Below are positions 43,836 to 52,868 of a DNA stretch of 64,000 bases, in pieces. The stretch lies in NCBI GenBank assembly GCA_900314745.1, contig OMWK01000002.1, positions 112,204-176,203 on the forward strand. Direction: 5' to 3'. A model generated the notes under the pieces. The model saw nothing but the letters and a program-made list of their open reading frames with translations, had not been told where the DNA came from and did no database searches. Position numbers and translations under genes: made by a program. Positions within the stretch are counted from its first letter, which is position 1, and every line of letters starts with the position of its first letter. The stretch comes from an uncultured Eubacteriales bacterium (lineage in GTDB: Bacteria > Bacillota > Clostridia > Saccharofermentanales > Saccharofermentanaceae).

Positions 43836-44396
43836 TCATGATTCGAAGGATTTAAGTATCTTCTCCTTAAATTCCGACTCATCCAAAGAGAATATGCAGC
43901 CGCAGTACTTCTGTCTGTAAAGACCAATGTCTCTTGCCATATTCTGTCCCTTACGAAATCCCGGTCTGAAATCGATGTACTCGAACTTTATTCCGTAGAG
44001 TTCAGCCTTAGACTCGCAAGTCCTGATGATCACATCGTGCTGCTGATAAGGACTTACCAGAAGAGTTGTACTGAATGAATCATAGCCGTTCTCGGCTGCG
44101 TATCTTGCCGCCGCATCCATACGGATGTCATAGCACATATGACACCTGCTTCCAAATTCAGCAAGATAGGTCTTCTCTTCCCAAAAATCCTGCATGCACT
44201 CATCCCCGCCTTCAATGAGATCAACCTTGTAATGATCAGCGCACTTATGAAGATTCTCAAGTCTTCTGTTCCATTCGAACTCGGGATGAATGTTGGGATT
44301 GTACCAGTAAAGATCCAGGTTGGTTCCCTGCTCCAGCAACATGTCAACCGGATACATGGCACAGGGGCCGCAGCAGGCATGAAGAAGCATCGACAT
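43836..44396 (-). CDS. queH: Epoxyqueuosine reductase QueH
   Basis: 186 residues. HACCGPC at 7-12 (C8, C9, C12), CHMC (C85, C88) and YCGC (C165, C167) are the metal-ligand and catalytic cysteines of the QueH (DUF208) family, a non-orthologous replacement of QueG. It performs the last step of queuosine synthesis in tRNA. An AGGAGA site lies upstream. The gene begins 2 bp after ruvB, an arrangement that puts it under the same transcript as ruvC-ruvA-ruvB. Confidence 0.93.
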   Translation of the reverse strand: MSMLLHACCGPCAMYPVDMLLEQGTNLDLYWYNPNIHPEFEWNRRLENLHKCADHYKVDLIEGGDECMQDFWEEKTYLAEFGSRCHMCYDIRMDAAARYAAENGYDSFSTTLLVSPYQQHDVIIRTCESKAELYGIKFEYIDFRPGFRKGQNMARDIGLYRQKYCGCIFSLDESEFKEKILKSFES

Positions 44397-44397
44397 A

Positions 44398-45498
44398 TTA
44401 ATTACCGTCTCCTGTAAGTGAATCTATAGACAGATTCTCGAAGGCATTCTTATTCCTCTCCTTAAATACCGCAGGTTCAGTAATTCCGAGATGAGCAAAA
44501 GCTCTGGATGTAAGGACTCTTCCTCTGGGAGTCTTGGCAATAAAACCGTTCTGGAGAAGGAATGGTTCGTATACATCCTCGATGGTTACGGGGTCCTCAC
44601 CTGTTACAGCTGCCAGAGTCTCGAGACCGACCGGACCGCCCTTGAAGATATCCGCTATGGAAGTCAGTATCCTTCTGTCAACCGCATCGAGACCCAGGTC
44701 ATCGATATCAAGAGCCTTAAGTCCGAAGTCAGAGACTTCCTTATCTATAACATCCTTCTCCATATAAAGAGCATAATCCCTCATTCTCTTGAGAAGTCTG
44801 ATAGCTATACGCGGAGTACCTCTTGATCTCGCGGCGATATTGCGAAGTCCGGATTCATCGATCCTGATGTTCATTAACTCGGCATCACGCTTAAGGATAG
44901 ACATCAGATCCTCAGTCTCGTAAAGTTCAAGACGGTGTATCATTCCGAATCTGTCTCTTAAAGGAGCCGAGAGCATACCCGCCCTTGTGGTTGCACCAAC
45001 GAGTGTAAAATGAGGAAGATCAAGTCTTACGGACCTCGCAGACGGACCCTTGCCGATCATAAGATCAAGACAGTAATCCTCCATCGCAGGATAAAGTATC
45101 TCCTCAACGCTCTTATTAAGTCTGTGAATCTCATCTATGAAGAGAACCTCATTCTCTCCGAGATTAGTAAGTATGGCTGCAAGATCTCCGGTCTTCTCGA
45201 TGGAAGGACCGGTAGTAATATGCATTCCAACACCCATCTCGGAAGCTATAATGCCTGCAAGAGTAGTCTTGCCGAGTCCCGGAGGACCGTAAAGCAAAAC
45301 ATGATCAAGGGCTTCACCCCTCTTCTTCGCAGCATTGATGAATATCTTAAGATTGTCCTTAACCTTAGTCTGACCGCTGTAGTCTTCAAAAGTTATAGGT
45401 CTTAATGTCTTCTCGTCCCTGTCGTCGAATTGCTTGGAGCGTCCTATTACGCGCTCCTCATCATCGTAACCGCCATAACCGTTATGATCGTAATCCAT
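44398..45498 (-). CDS. ruvB: Holliday junction branch migration ATPase RuvB
   Basis: 366 residues, AAA+ motor. Walker [10 protein letters not shown] (69-77), Walker [11 protein letters not shown], sensor 1 GATTRAG and the C-terminal winged helix with [12 protein letters not shown] are present. The N-terminal extension before [15 protein letters not shown] is somewhat longer than in E. coli. It works with RuvA on Holliday junctions. Confidence 0.97.
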   Translation of the reverse strand: MDYDHNGYGGYDDEERVIGRSKQFDDRDEKTLRPITFEDYSGQTKVKDNLKIFINAAKKRGEALDHVLLYGPPGLGKTTLAGIIASEMGVGMHITTGPSIEKTGDLAAILTNLGENEVLFIDEIHRLNKSVEEILYPAMEDYCLDLMIGKGPSARSVRLDLPHFTLVGATTRAGMLSAPLRDRFGMIHRLELYETEDLMSILKRDAELMNIRIDESGLRNIAARSRGTPRIAIRLLKRMRDYALYMEKDVIDKEVSDFGLKALDIDDLGLDAVDRRILTSIADIFKGGPVGLETLAAVTGEDPVTIEDVYEPFLLQNGFIAKTPRGRVLTSRAFAHLGITEPAVFKERNKNAFENLSIDSLTGDGN

Positions 45499-45505
45499 GT
45501 ATTAA

Positions 45506-46129
45506 TTACCTCGCGAGACTCTTAAGTGAATTCCTGATAAGAGTCTGAAGATCTATACCATCATTATAGCAATTACCAACTGCTTCAGCCGCAACCTGCT
45601 CCTTATATCCGAGAACCACGAGCGCCTCAATGGCATCAGAGGCGATTCCATTTACAGGCGAAGCTGAAGCGGATGCGGACTTGGATGAAGCCTTGGAAGA
45701 TGCTCCTCCGCCGACTCCGGCCTTCTTAAGCTTATCCTTAAGCTCGAGGACTATCCTCTCTGCACCCTTCTTACCCAGTCCCTTGACGGATGTAAGGTAG
45801 CCAACGTCCCCTCCTATAACAGCAAGAGCGAACCTGTCAGGCTCAACCTGGGCACAGATGCTGTGAGCAACCTTCGGTCCGATTCCGCTGACTTCTATAA
45901 GGCTCAGGAACATATCCTTCATCTGCGGGGTAACAAAACCGTAGAGAGTAATATCATCTTCTCTGACACTCTGGTATATCCATATCTTCGCTTCCTCTCC
46001 TGCAAGAGGCAGATTCATCGATATCGAATACGGGCAGATGATCTCATACCCTATGCCGTTGTTATCAATTACGACAGTATCTTCACCCTTGTCCACTACA
46101 ATTCCCCTGATGTAAGAATAGATTCCCAT
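45506..46129 (-). CDS. ruvA: Holliday junction DNA helicase subunit RuvA
   Basis: 207 residues. OB domain (YSYIRGIVVDKGEDTVVIDN), two HhH motifs (VSGIGPKVAHSIC and VKGLGKKGAERIVLELKDKL) and a small C-terminal domain that binds RuvB (AIEALVVLGYKEQVAAEAV). A Ser/Ala-rich linker joins the last two. The AGAGG site is upstream. Confidence 0.96.
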   Translation of the reverse strand: MGIYSYIRGIVVDKGEDTVVIDNNGIGYEIICPYSISMNLPLAGEEAKIWIYQSVREDDITLYGFVTPQMKDMFLSLIEVSGIGPKVAHSICAQVEPDRFALAVIGGDVGYLTSVKGLGKKGAERIVLELKDKLKKAGVGGGASSKASSKSASASASPVNGIASDAIEALVVLGYKEQVAAEAVGNCYNDGIDLQTLIRNSLKSLAR

Positions 46130-46151
46130 AACAACCTCTGTATAAACTTAA

Positions 46152-46718
46152 TCAGCCGAATTCATTCCTTCTGCTGTAACCGTAACGGCCGTACTGATAA
46201 CCGGAGACTGCTCTCTCAGCATTGAATGTTCCGGTGTTGGCAAGACATATTGCCATAGCAAGTCCGTCGGCAGCATCATCCGGCTTAGGTATCTCATCCA
46301 ATCCAAGCAAAGTCTTGACCATTGTCTGAACCTGCTTCTTCTCAGCCTTGCCGTAGCCTGTAACGGCTAGCTTAACCTGACCCGGAGTAAACTCATATAC
46401 GGGAATATTGGCTCTTGCAGCCTCCAGAATTACTACGCCTCTCGCCTGCGCAGTTCCAACTGCAGTAGTTCTGTTCTGTGAGATGAAGAGTTCCTCAACT
46501 GACATGTAATCGGGCTTATAAAGCTCGAGAAGATATCTGATCTTCTCATTGATCGCAAGCAGTCGAAGGGGGAAATCCGTAGTGGACTTAGTCTCAATAA
46601 CACCATAATCAACGGCAGTCAATTTGTTGCCCGTCTTCTTGATGATACCGTAACCGGTAATGGCGTAACCAGGATCTATACCTATGTAAGTTGTAACCTT
46701 AGGACCTGACATTAACAA
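46152..46718 (-). CDS. ruvC: Crossover junction endodeoxyribonuclease RuvC
   Basis: 188 residues. The RNase H-like fold shows the first acidic residue in IGIDPGYAITGYG, the second in SVEELF and the C-terminal pair in PDDAADGLAMAICLA. It resolves Holliday junctions. The start is either a TTG at 46718, 7 nt after AGGTG, or the ATG at 46712. A promoter and a LexA-like box lie directly upstream. Confidence 0.95.
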   Translation of the reverse strand: MLMSGPKVTTYIGIDPGYAITGYGIIKKTGNKLTAVDYGVIETKSTTDFPLRLLAINEKIRYLLELYKPDYMSVEELFISQNRTTAVGTAQARGVVILEAARANIPVYEFTPGQVKLAVTGYGKAEKKQVQTMVKTLLGLDEIPKPDDAADGLAMAICLANTGTFNAERAVSGYQYGRYGYSRRNEFG

Positions 46719-46731
46719 ACAAAAGCACCTT

Positions 46732-46745
46732 TGAACATTTGTTTG
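46732..46745. promoter_or_regulatory. Candidate LexA (SOS) box of ruvCAB
   Basis: The plus strand has GAAC-ATTT-GTTT, one base from the Firmicute SOS core GAAC-N4-GTTC and within its GTTY form. It lies right after the -10 of the ruvC promoter, where a repressor would block initiation. Confidence 0.55.
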
Positions 46746-46746
46746 T

Positions 46747-46775
46747 ATTTTACTATTTATCGCCTACCACGTCAA
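46747..46775 (-). promoter_or_regulatory. Predicted ruvCAB promoter inside the end of the phosphorylase gene
   Basis: The minus strand reads TTGACG-N17-TAAAAT, a near-consensus sigma-A promoter that begins within the last codons of the upstream gene. Confidence 0.65.
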
Positions 46776-48087
46776 TAACGGAACGTATTCCGAGAGGTCT
46801 GGCAGTGCTGATATTATAAGAGGCGCGCACCCTGGCGGCTATGGATTCAACAGTCTCTTTGTCATTAAGAAGCTTGGAATTGCGTCCGACATACAACGTA
46901 CACAGCGTGTCTCCCTCAAGCACTGCATCGCCGCGCTTCTTCATGAATCTTATGCCGGCGCCGTAATCGATATCATCATCCTTGGTAATTCTTCCTGCAC
47001 CCAATGCAACTGAGCAGTGTCCAAGCTCATTGGTCTTGATGGAGAATATGAAGCCCGAACTGTCTGCCTTGACCTTATAAACCTCGACAGGCTCATCAAC
47101 ATATGAAGGTCCGTCTTCGGTAACTTTACCGCCCTGAGACTTAATGAGCTTAATGTACTCCTTAAGAGCTCTTCCGTCTGTTAACCTCGTCTTACACTCT
47201 TTTATTAGCTCCTCGTAAGAAAGCCCGCCGGTCTTGCCCGCGAGTTTGATCATATTAGCGGCAATAATAGAAGCTACGTCTTCTACGTCCCCGGCACCTC
47301 TGTCCCTTAATGTATCGTAAACTTCACGCATCTCGAGAACATTGCCGCAGTAATTACCCAGCGGCTGATCCATGTCTGTTATTACTGCTATCACTTTCCT
47401 GCCTGCATTACGACCTATCTTTATCATTGTGTCGGCAATGATTCTCGCCTCCTCGAAAGTCTTCATGAAGGCACCAGTGCCACAGGTAACATCGAGAACT
47501 ATGGCGTCTGCTCCCGAAGCGAGCTTCTTGCTCATTATCGAAGAAGCGATCAAAGGAATGGATTTGACCGTACCGGTTACGTCTCTCAACGAATAGAGGA
47601 TCTTATCAGCCGGTGCCAGATCAGGAGTCTGACCCGATATGACCATGCCGGATTCTGCTACATACTTAGGGAAATCATCCTTGGGAATATCAATATTAAA
47701 TCCTTCAATAGACGAGAACTTATCGACTGTTCCGCCCGTAAAGCCAAGACCTCTTCCCGACAGCTTGACCGTCTTAACGCCGAAGGTGCTGCAAAGAGGC
47801 ATTACCAAAGGAGTGATCTTATCTCCGACGCCTCCTGTCGAATGCTTATCAACGGTAATATCACCGACAAATGACAGATCATTCTGCTCACCGGAAGATG
47901 CCATCTCAAGAGTCAGAGTTGAAATCTCCCGCTCATTCATGCCGTTAAGCACGATAGCCATAAGAAGTGCAGTAGCCTGATAATCCGGAATACTGCGGTC
48001 GGTAACCCCTCTTACGAAGAACCTGATCTGCTCATCAGTAAGTTCACGTCCGTATCTCTTATCAAGAATAATATCAACAATATTCAT
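46753..48087 (-). CDS. pdp: Pyrimidine-nucleoside phosphorylase
   Basis: 444 residues. Splits thymidine, deoxyuridine or uridine with phosphate. The family signature SGRGLGFTGGTVDKFSSIEG and the phosphate-binding KHSTGGVGDK are present. Firmicute enzymes of this type accept several pyrimidines, whereas DeoA is thymidine-specific; sequence alone cannot decide. It lies upstream of the ruv genes. Confidence 0.93.
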   Translation of the reverse strand: MNIVDIILDKRYGRELTDEQIRFFVRGVTDRSIPDYQATALLMAIVLNGMNEREISTLTLEMASSGEQNDLSFVGDITVDKHSTGGVGDKITPLVMPLCSTFGVKTVKLSGRGLGFTGGTVDKFSSIEGFNIDIPKDDFPKYVAESGMVISGQTPDLAPADKILYSLRDVTGTVKSIPLIASSIMSKKLASGADAIVLDVTCGTGAFMKTFEEARIIADTMIKIGRNAGRKVIAVITDMDQPLGNYCGNVLEMREVYDTLRDRGAGDVEDVASIIAANMIKLAGKTGGLSYEELIKECKTRLTDGRALKEYIKLIKSQGGKVTEDGPSYVDEPVEVYKVKADSSGFIFSIKTNELGHCSVALGAGRITKDDDIDYGAGIRFMKKRGDAVLEGDTLCTLYVGRNSKLLNDKETVESIAARVRASYNISTARPLGIRSVIDVVGDK

Positions 48088-48109
48088 AAGGCTACCTCAA
48101 AAGGAATCA

Positions 48110-49684
48110 TCAATTGCGATAATAGACGATATAATCACCGGCCTCAGTGATGTAATAATAAGTACCGTCATCTGAATAATTAATGCCAATCCAATTACCA
48201 TCAACACATCCCAGAATAGGATTATCTCCTTCTCTGACAGAAACCAAATATACATTAGTACCGTCGTATTCTTCGCCCCAGTACATGACACTGACTTCCC
48301 CTACATCCTGAGGGAAAGGCTCGTAATTATCAGCGTAGTACACCTCATCAGTACTACTTGAATAATACTCGTTGCGGGCTCCGTCTCCATAGTAAGCACC
48401 AGGCTCGTAATATACCTCCACCCACTCTTCGCCATCATATCCCATGTACTCCATTATCATGTCATCATTCAGTCTTCCTATAAGATAGACACTGTGACCG
48501 TCGAAGGTCTCACCCCACACTTCCTGTGAATAATCAGAGTATTCTTCAGGTATCTCGGGAGCAGGTTCTTCAGTAGGCGTAGGCTCCTCTGTAGGAGTGG
48601 GTTCTTCTGTAGGAGTAGGATCAGTTGTCGGCTCCGCGGTCGGCTCAGCCGTAGGCTCCACGGGTGCCGGAGAAACTGTCGGTGTTGCTGTCGGTGTCGC
48701 CGTCGGCGTTGCGGTAGGAGTAGCCGTCGGCGTCGCTGTAGGTGTCGGAGTTGCTCCGCGGTTTGGTCTTCCTGTCGGAGTCGGCGTAGGTGAAGATGTG
48801 GGCGTAGGAATTACCGTCGGTGTCGGTTCCGGAGTAACTGTCGTCTCAGAAGAGCCGGAAGTCTCGGTTGTCTCAGAAGTCTCCGTTGTCTCAACTGTCC
48901 CTTCTGAATCAGCGATCAGAATGGAAGCAAGCTCAAGGATTCGATCCTCGCTCCAACCCGTATACTCACAAACCCTCGCAAGAAGCTCAGGATTCTCTGC
49001 AAGCATTCTTAAAGGGAATTCCGGAATCTCATTCTCATCAACCTCATCCATGAAGAATTCAATGCTTCCTTCTTCACGGGTCTCATCATAAAGATATACC
49101 TTAACACTGAAACCGCCTTGAACATCTGTCTCAATGATCTCACCGGTTTCCGGATTCTTCGCTATGACGTGTACACAGCCGTCTGTTATGACAAGCGATT
49201 CCCTTCCCTGATCATCATAAAAAACATATCCGGAAGTTCCTCTGATTCCTACTGTCATCGTTGAAGTTCTGATATCAAAAGTCTCATCGGGTTCCAGATG
49301 TTCAGTTACTTCAAAATACAGTCCGCCCTGAGTAAGATTAAGCTCGAGCATATTCCTGCTCTTTGTGAACTCAACGCGGCTGTCAGATTCCAAAGTTACT
49401 ATCTTAGTATCATCAAGACCGACGGAAGCAAGTCCGTCTGAACCTGTGCTTAATGCCTCTCCGCTGTTAAAACGGACATTATCAATTACGGGTCTGTCAT
49501 TGCCGTTTGCATCTTCAATACTGACAGTGCCTTCTATCTTAAGAAGCCTCATTGTATTGGCGTACAGGCCCTTATTAAGGAATACGCACAAAACAACTAC
49601 AGCTGCTATAACCGCAACGGCGGCACTTATTATTATGACTTTCTTCTTGGCTGGCAGGTTCTTAAATCCGTCAATCAGTTTCAT
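48110..49684 (-). CDS. FecR-domain membrane-anchored protein with Pro/Thr-rich linker
   Basis: 524 residues. One membrane helix (about 15-36) follows a short basic tail, then a FecR-like beta domain (about 48-195: FNSGEALSTGSDGLASVGLD, then TMTVGIRGTSGYVFYDD). A helical segment (about 218-258) leads into a low-complexity stretch (262-380) made of PT, PTAT and PTEE units. The C-terminus holds two related modules of about 58 residues, each with WGE-x-[FY]DG-x-x-VYL (389 and 469 onward). FecR domains often sense or bind extracytoplasmic ligands, but no sigma factor gene is adjacent. The role is unknown; surface display is likely. Confidence 0.8.
   Translation of the reverse strand: MKLIDGFKNLPAKKKVIIISAAVAVIAAVVVLCVFLNKGLYANTMRLLKIEGTVSIEDANGNDRPVIDNVRFNSGEALSTGSDGLASVGLDDTKIVTLESDSRVEFTKSRNMLELNLTQGGLYFEVTEHLEPDETFDIRTSTMTVGIRGTSGYVFYDDQGRESLVITDGCVHVIAKNPETGEIIETDVQGGFSVKVYLYDETREEGSIEFFMDEVDENEIPEFPLRMLAENPELLARVCEYTGWSEDRILELASILIADSEGTVETTETSETTETSGSSETTVTPEPTPTVIPTPTSSPTPTPTGRPNRGATPTPTATPTATPTATPTATPTATPTVSPAPVEPTAEPTAEPTTDPTPTEEPTPTEEPTPTEEPAPEIPEEYSDYSQEVWGETFDGHSVYLIGRLNDDMIMEYMGYDGEEWVEVYYEPGAYYGDGARNEYYSSSTDEVYYADNYEPFPQDVGEVSVMYWGEEYDGTNVYLVSVREGDNPILGCVDGNWIGINYSDDGTYYYITEAGDYIVYYRN
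48545..48901 (-). repeat. Low-complexity Pro/Thr/Glu coding repeats
   Basis: Encodes residues 262-380 of the FecR-domain protein: Thr/Ser/Glu units, then PTPTAT-type tetrapeptides, then PTEE units. The near-periodic DNA leaves an accidental open frame on the other strand. Confidence 0.85.
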
Positions 49685-49745
49685 AAAGCGTTCCTTATAA
49701 TTGATATTCCCCTATGACTAGCATAATTATACTAATAAAGAACGC

Positions 49746-49774
49746 ATTAAAAAACCCCGGAACCTTTATAACAA
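49746..49774 (-). promoter_or_regulatory. Possible promoter of the FecR-domain gene
   Basis: TTGTTA-N17-TTTAAT on the minus strand. A perfect TATAAT nearer the gene (49726-49731) has only a T-run as -35, so either could be used. Confidence 0.4.
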
Positions 49775-49780
49775 TTATCG

Positions 49781-49814
49781 GAAAAAGAAAACCCGCAAGC
49801 TCTCACTTACGGGT
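49781..49814 (-). terminator. Intrinsic terminator of tRNA-Lys
   Basis: A 9-bp stem (49791-49799 with 49806-49814, one G-U pair), a 6-nt loop, and TTTTCTTTTT following on the minus strand. Confidence 0.85.
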
Positions 49815-49824
49815 CTTATCTATC

Positions 49825-49900
49825 TGGTGCACCTCCAGGGACTCGAACCCTGGGCCCACTGATTAAGAGTCAGTTGCTCTACCATCTGAGCTAGAGGTGC
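49825..49900 (-). tRNA. tRNA-Lys (CTT anticodon)
   Basis: 76 nt including an encoded CCA. Acceptor GCACCTC pairs with GAGGTGC, the D-arm is GCTC/GAGC, the anticodon stem ACTGA/TCAGT encloses a CTCTTAA loop (anticodon CTT), and the T-arm is CAGGG-TTCGAGT-CCCTG. A consensus promoter and a strong terminator flank it, so it is a single-gene unit. Confidence 0.96.
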
Positions 49901-49914
49901 TTGACAGCCTGATT

Positions 49915-49942
49915 ATTATAACATTGCCACTAGAGATGTCAA
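49915..49942 (-). promoter_or_regulatory. Consensus promoter of tRNA-Lys
   Basis: TTGACA-N16-TATAAT on the minus strand, both boxes perfect. It sits between the purB stop and the tRNA. Confidence 0.85.
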
Positions 49943-49978
49943 CACCATTTTTCAGCAATTTTTATCAGGCTTTTTTTA

Positions 49979-51430
49979 TCATACTTTAAGTTCCACTTCC
50001 TCAACCTGAAGATCATCCTTATGAGAGTCCAAAATGGGCTTAATTACCTCATTGATGAAAGCCTCAACCTGCTGGGGGCAGCGTCCGATATAAAGCTTGG
50101 GATCTGCAACCTTCATAAGATCGTCCATGGTAAGACCGAACTTAGGATCATCAGCAATCCTCTTAAGAAGATCATTAGGCTTTCCTTCCTGCTTAACTAC
50201 GGCACCGGCCTGCATTGAAAGCTGACGGATCTCCTCGTGGAGCTCCTGTCTGTTGCCGCCTCTCTTTGTTGCCTCCATCATGATGTTCTCCGTCATCATG
50301 AAGGGAAGCTCATCCATGATGTGCTTCTCGATCATCTTGGGATAAACAACAAGACCGGAAACTACATTCGTATAGATTCCGAGGATAGCATCAACTGCAA
50401 GGAATGCCTCAGGTACTGAGATTCTCTTATTTGCAGAATCATCAAGTGTTCTCTCGAACCACTGCTCGGAAGCCGTCATTGCAGGATTAAGGATGTCTGC
50501 AATTACATATCTGGACAAAGATGCGATTCTCTCAGATCTCATCGGGTTTCTCTTATAAGCCATGGCGGAAGAACCGATCTGATTCTTCTCAAAGGGCTCC
50601 TCGATCTCCTTCAGGTGCTGAAGAAGTCTTATATCGTTAGAGAACTTGTGAGCGCTCTGTGCGATTGCACAAAGCGCAGAAAGAACAGTAAAGTCGATCT
50701 TCCTTGAATATGTCTGACCAGATACCCAGTAAGATGACTCGAATCCCATCTTCTGGCATATCTTCTTATCAAGCTCAACGCACTTGTCGTTATCGCCTTC
50801 AAACAGGTCCATAAACGAAGCCTGTGTACCTGTCGTTCCCTTGCATCCGAGAAGCTTCAGTGTGCTTATGGCATACTCGACATTCTCGAGGTCCAAAACG
50901 AGATCCTGAAGCCAGAGTGAAGCTCTCTTGCCTACGGTAACGAGCTGTGCAGGCTGGAAATGAGTAAAGCCCAAAGTAGGCATAGCCTTATACTTATCTG
51001 CAAAATCAGCAACCTTCGAGATAAGGACGACAAGTCTCTTCTTAACGAGCTCCAAGGCATCTCTCATGATGATGATATCTGTGTTGTCGCCAACATAGCA
51101 GGAAGTAGCTCCAAGGTGGATAATTCCGTCAGCACCGGAACCTGCCACAAGCTTACCGTAAGAATGGACATGCGCCATTACGTCATGGCGGCGAAGCTTC
51201 TCCTCAGCGGCAGCATCCTCGTAATCGATCTCATCCTTGTGAGCCTTAAGATCAGCGATCTGCTCATCCGTAATATTAAGACCGAGTTCCTTCTCAGCTT
51301 CAGCAAGCGCGATCCACAGAAGTCTCCAAGTCTTGAATTTCTTATCCGGTGAGAAGATGTACTGCATCTCCTTGCTGGCATATCGCGAATTTAAAGGGCT
51401 CTCATAAGAGGGCTTGGAAGTAAAAGACAT
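49979..51430 (-). CDS. purB: Adenylosuccinate lyase
   Basis: 483 residues. Cleaves SAICAR and adenylosuccinate, releasing fumarate, in purine synthesis. The fumarase/aspartase signature is SSAMAYKRNPMRSE, and TSCYVGDNTD, RHDVMAHVHSYG and TLGFTHFQPAQ are further family blocks. At 483 residues it belongs to the longer, human-like group, not the 430-residue Bacillus type. CGGAGG precedes the ATG. Confidence 0.96.
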   Translation of the reverse strand: MSFTSKPSYESPLNSRYASKEMQYIFSPDKKFKTWRLLWIALAEAEKELGLNITDEQIADLKAHKDEIDYEDAAAEEKLRRHDVMAHVHSYGKLVAGSGADGIIHLGATSCYVGDNTDIIIMRDALELVKKRLVVLISKVADFADKYKAMPTLGFTHFQPAQLVTVGKRASLWLQDLVLDLENVEYAISTLKLLGCKGTTGTQASFMDLFEGDNDKCVELDKKICQKMGFESSYWVSGQTYSRKIDFTVLSALCAIAQSAHKFSNDIRLLQHLKEIEEPFEKNQIGSSAMAYKRNPMRSERIASLSRYVIADILNPAMTASEQWFERTLDDSANKRISVPEAFLAVDAILGIYTNVVSGLVVYPKMIEKHIMDELPFMMTENIMMEATKRGGNRQELHEEIRQLSMQAGAVVKQEGKPNDLLKRIADDPKFGLTMDDLMKVADPKLYIGRCPQQVEAFINEVIKPILDSHKDDLQVEEVELKV

Positions 51431-51452
51431 ATAGGGCCTCCGTATATAAATA

Positions 51453-52742
51453 TCAGACTGAAAGTAATTTCTCTACAGCAGACAGTTTAACACAAACCGC
51501 GAATACTTCGACAGCCTTATTTATATCCTCAATGGAAGGGAAGCTCGGGGCTACTCTGATGTTGGAATCCTCAGGATCATTGCCATAAGGATATGTAGCT
51601 CCTGCAGGAGTAAATGCAACACCCAGCTCCTTACACTTTGCAACTACAGCCTTAGCTGTTCCGGGCAGAGTGTAAACAGAGATGAAGTACCCGCCCAAAG
51701 GCTTGTGCCATGAAGCTGCATCCGTACCTGTAAGTTCCTTGTCAAGGATATCGAGTGTAAGCTCGAACTTTGGACGGAGGATATCAGCGTGCTTAGCCAT
51801 GTGCGCCTTCAAAGCATCGAGGCTGGGAATAGCCTTAATGTGAGCGAGCTGGTTTACCTTGTTGGAACCGATCGTCTGAACACCGATAAGCTTAATTGCG
51901 TACTTGTAGTTCTCCTCATTAGCTGCGAGGCATGAGATACCTGCGCTTGCGAAAGTTACTTTCGAGGAGGATGCGAACTCATATACACGTGAAGGGTTGC
52001 CTGCATCCTCACAAAGGCCGAGGATATCAGGGATCCTTCCCTGCTTGCTCTCATCACTATAGAGGTGGTGTACGCAGTAAGCATTATCCCAGAAGAGTCT
52101 GAAGTCGGGAGCTGCAGTCTTCATGGAAGCAAGTCTTCTGCAAACTGCCTCGGAGTAAACGTATCCGTCAGGGTTTGTATAGCAGGGAACGTTCCACATA
52201 CCGAGAACCTTGGGGTCCTTTACGAGCTCCTCTACGATATCCATGTCAGGACCGTCTTCCTTCAAAGGCACGGGAATGAGCTCAAAGCCGCATGTCTCTG
52301 TTACCTTGAAGTGTCTGTCGTAACCGGGAACAGGGCAAAGCCACTTCCTTCCCTCTACCTGTGCCCAGGGCTTAGGTGAATCATGCTCACCCCAAACCAT
52401 TGCTCTCATAATAGTATCGAACATGAGGTTCAAAGAAGAACCGTTGCCGATAAAGATGTTGTCTGCATTTCTTGCGCCGATAACCTCAGCGAAAAGCTTC
52501 TTCACCTCGGGAAGACCTGTGGCTACACCGTAGTTTCTTGTATCGGATCCGTCTTCTGCCTTGAAGCCTTCGGAAGAAAGAGAATCATACATGTGATTTG
52601 ACATATCGAGCTGATTGGGAGCCGGCTTGCCTCGTGTCATGTTAAGCGAGAGATTCATAGCCTTAAACTCTTCAACACGCTTCTCAAGTTCTGCCTTCTG
52701 CTCAAGGAGCTCCTCTTTACTCATTTCCTTGTAAGACTTCAT
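51453..52742 (-). CDS. Aspartate aminotransferase-like PLP enzyme (PF12897-type)
   Basis: 429 residues from the ATG at 52742 with a GGGGGA site. The opening LSLNMTRGKPAPNQLDMS is typical of the aspartate aminotransferase Ic / PF12897 group. PLP-fold blocks such as GNGSSLNLMFDTIMRAM, NPDGYVYSEA and the Lys in FASSSKVTFASAGI are present. It probably forms aspartate from oxaloacetate and glutamate, though other substrates cannot be excluded. A good promoter lies about 80 bp upstream. Confidence 0.88.
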   Translation of the reverse strand: MKSYKEMSKEELLEQKAELEKRVEEFKAMNLSLNMTRGKPAPNQLDMSNHMYDSLSSEGFKAEDGSDTRNYGVATGLPEVKKLFAEVIGARNADNIFIGNGSSLNLMFDTIMRAMVWGEHDSPKPWAQVEGRKWLCPVPGYDRHFKVTETCGFELIPVPLKEDGPDMDIVEELVKDPKVLGMWNVPCYTNPDGYVYSEAVCRRLASMKTAAPDFRLFWDNAYCVHHLYSDESKQGRIPDILGLCEDAGNPSRVYEFASSSKVTFASAGISCLAANEENYKYAIKLIGVQTIGSNKVNQLAHIKAIPSLDALKAHMAKHADILRPKFELTLDILDKELTGTDAASWHKPLGGYFISVYTLPGTAKAVVAKCKELGVAFTPAGATYPYGNDPEDSNIRVAPSFPSIEDINKAVEVFAVCVKLSAVEKLLSV

Positions 52743-52819
52743 ATTTGTCCCCCTGTTATGAATTTTACAAACGTCAGGATTGCATAACAATCCCTTCTCT
52801 ATTAATAATTACCTCGAGC

Positions 52820-52848
52820 ATTATATTGATAATGCAAGTTAAAAGCAA
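52820..52848 (-). promoter_or_regulatory. Predicted promoter of the aminotransferase gene
   Basis: TTGCTT-N17-TATAAT on the minus strand, just after the yraN stop. Confidence 0.65.
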
Positions 52849-52868
52849 CGATTATTCATAATTATTCG

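Noticed and set aside
48597..49091. Open plus-strand frame of 164 codons rich in Val-Gly
   Set aside because: It is the complement of the Pro/Thr repeat DNA in the FecR-domain gene and has no ribosome site.
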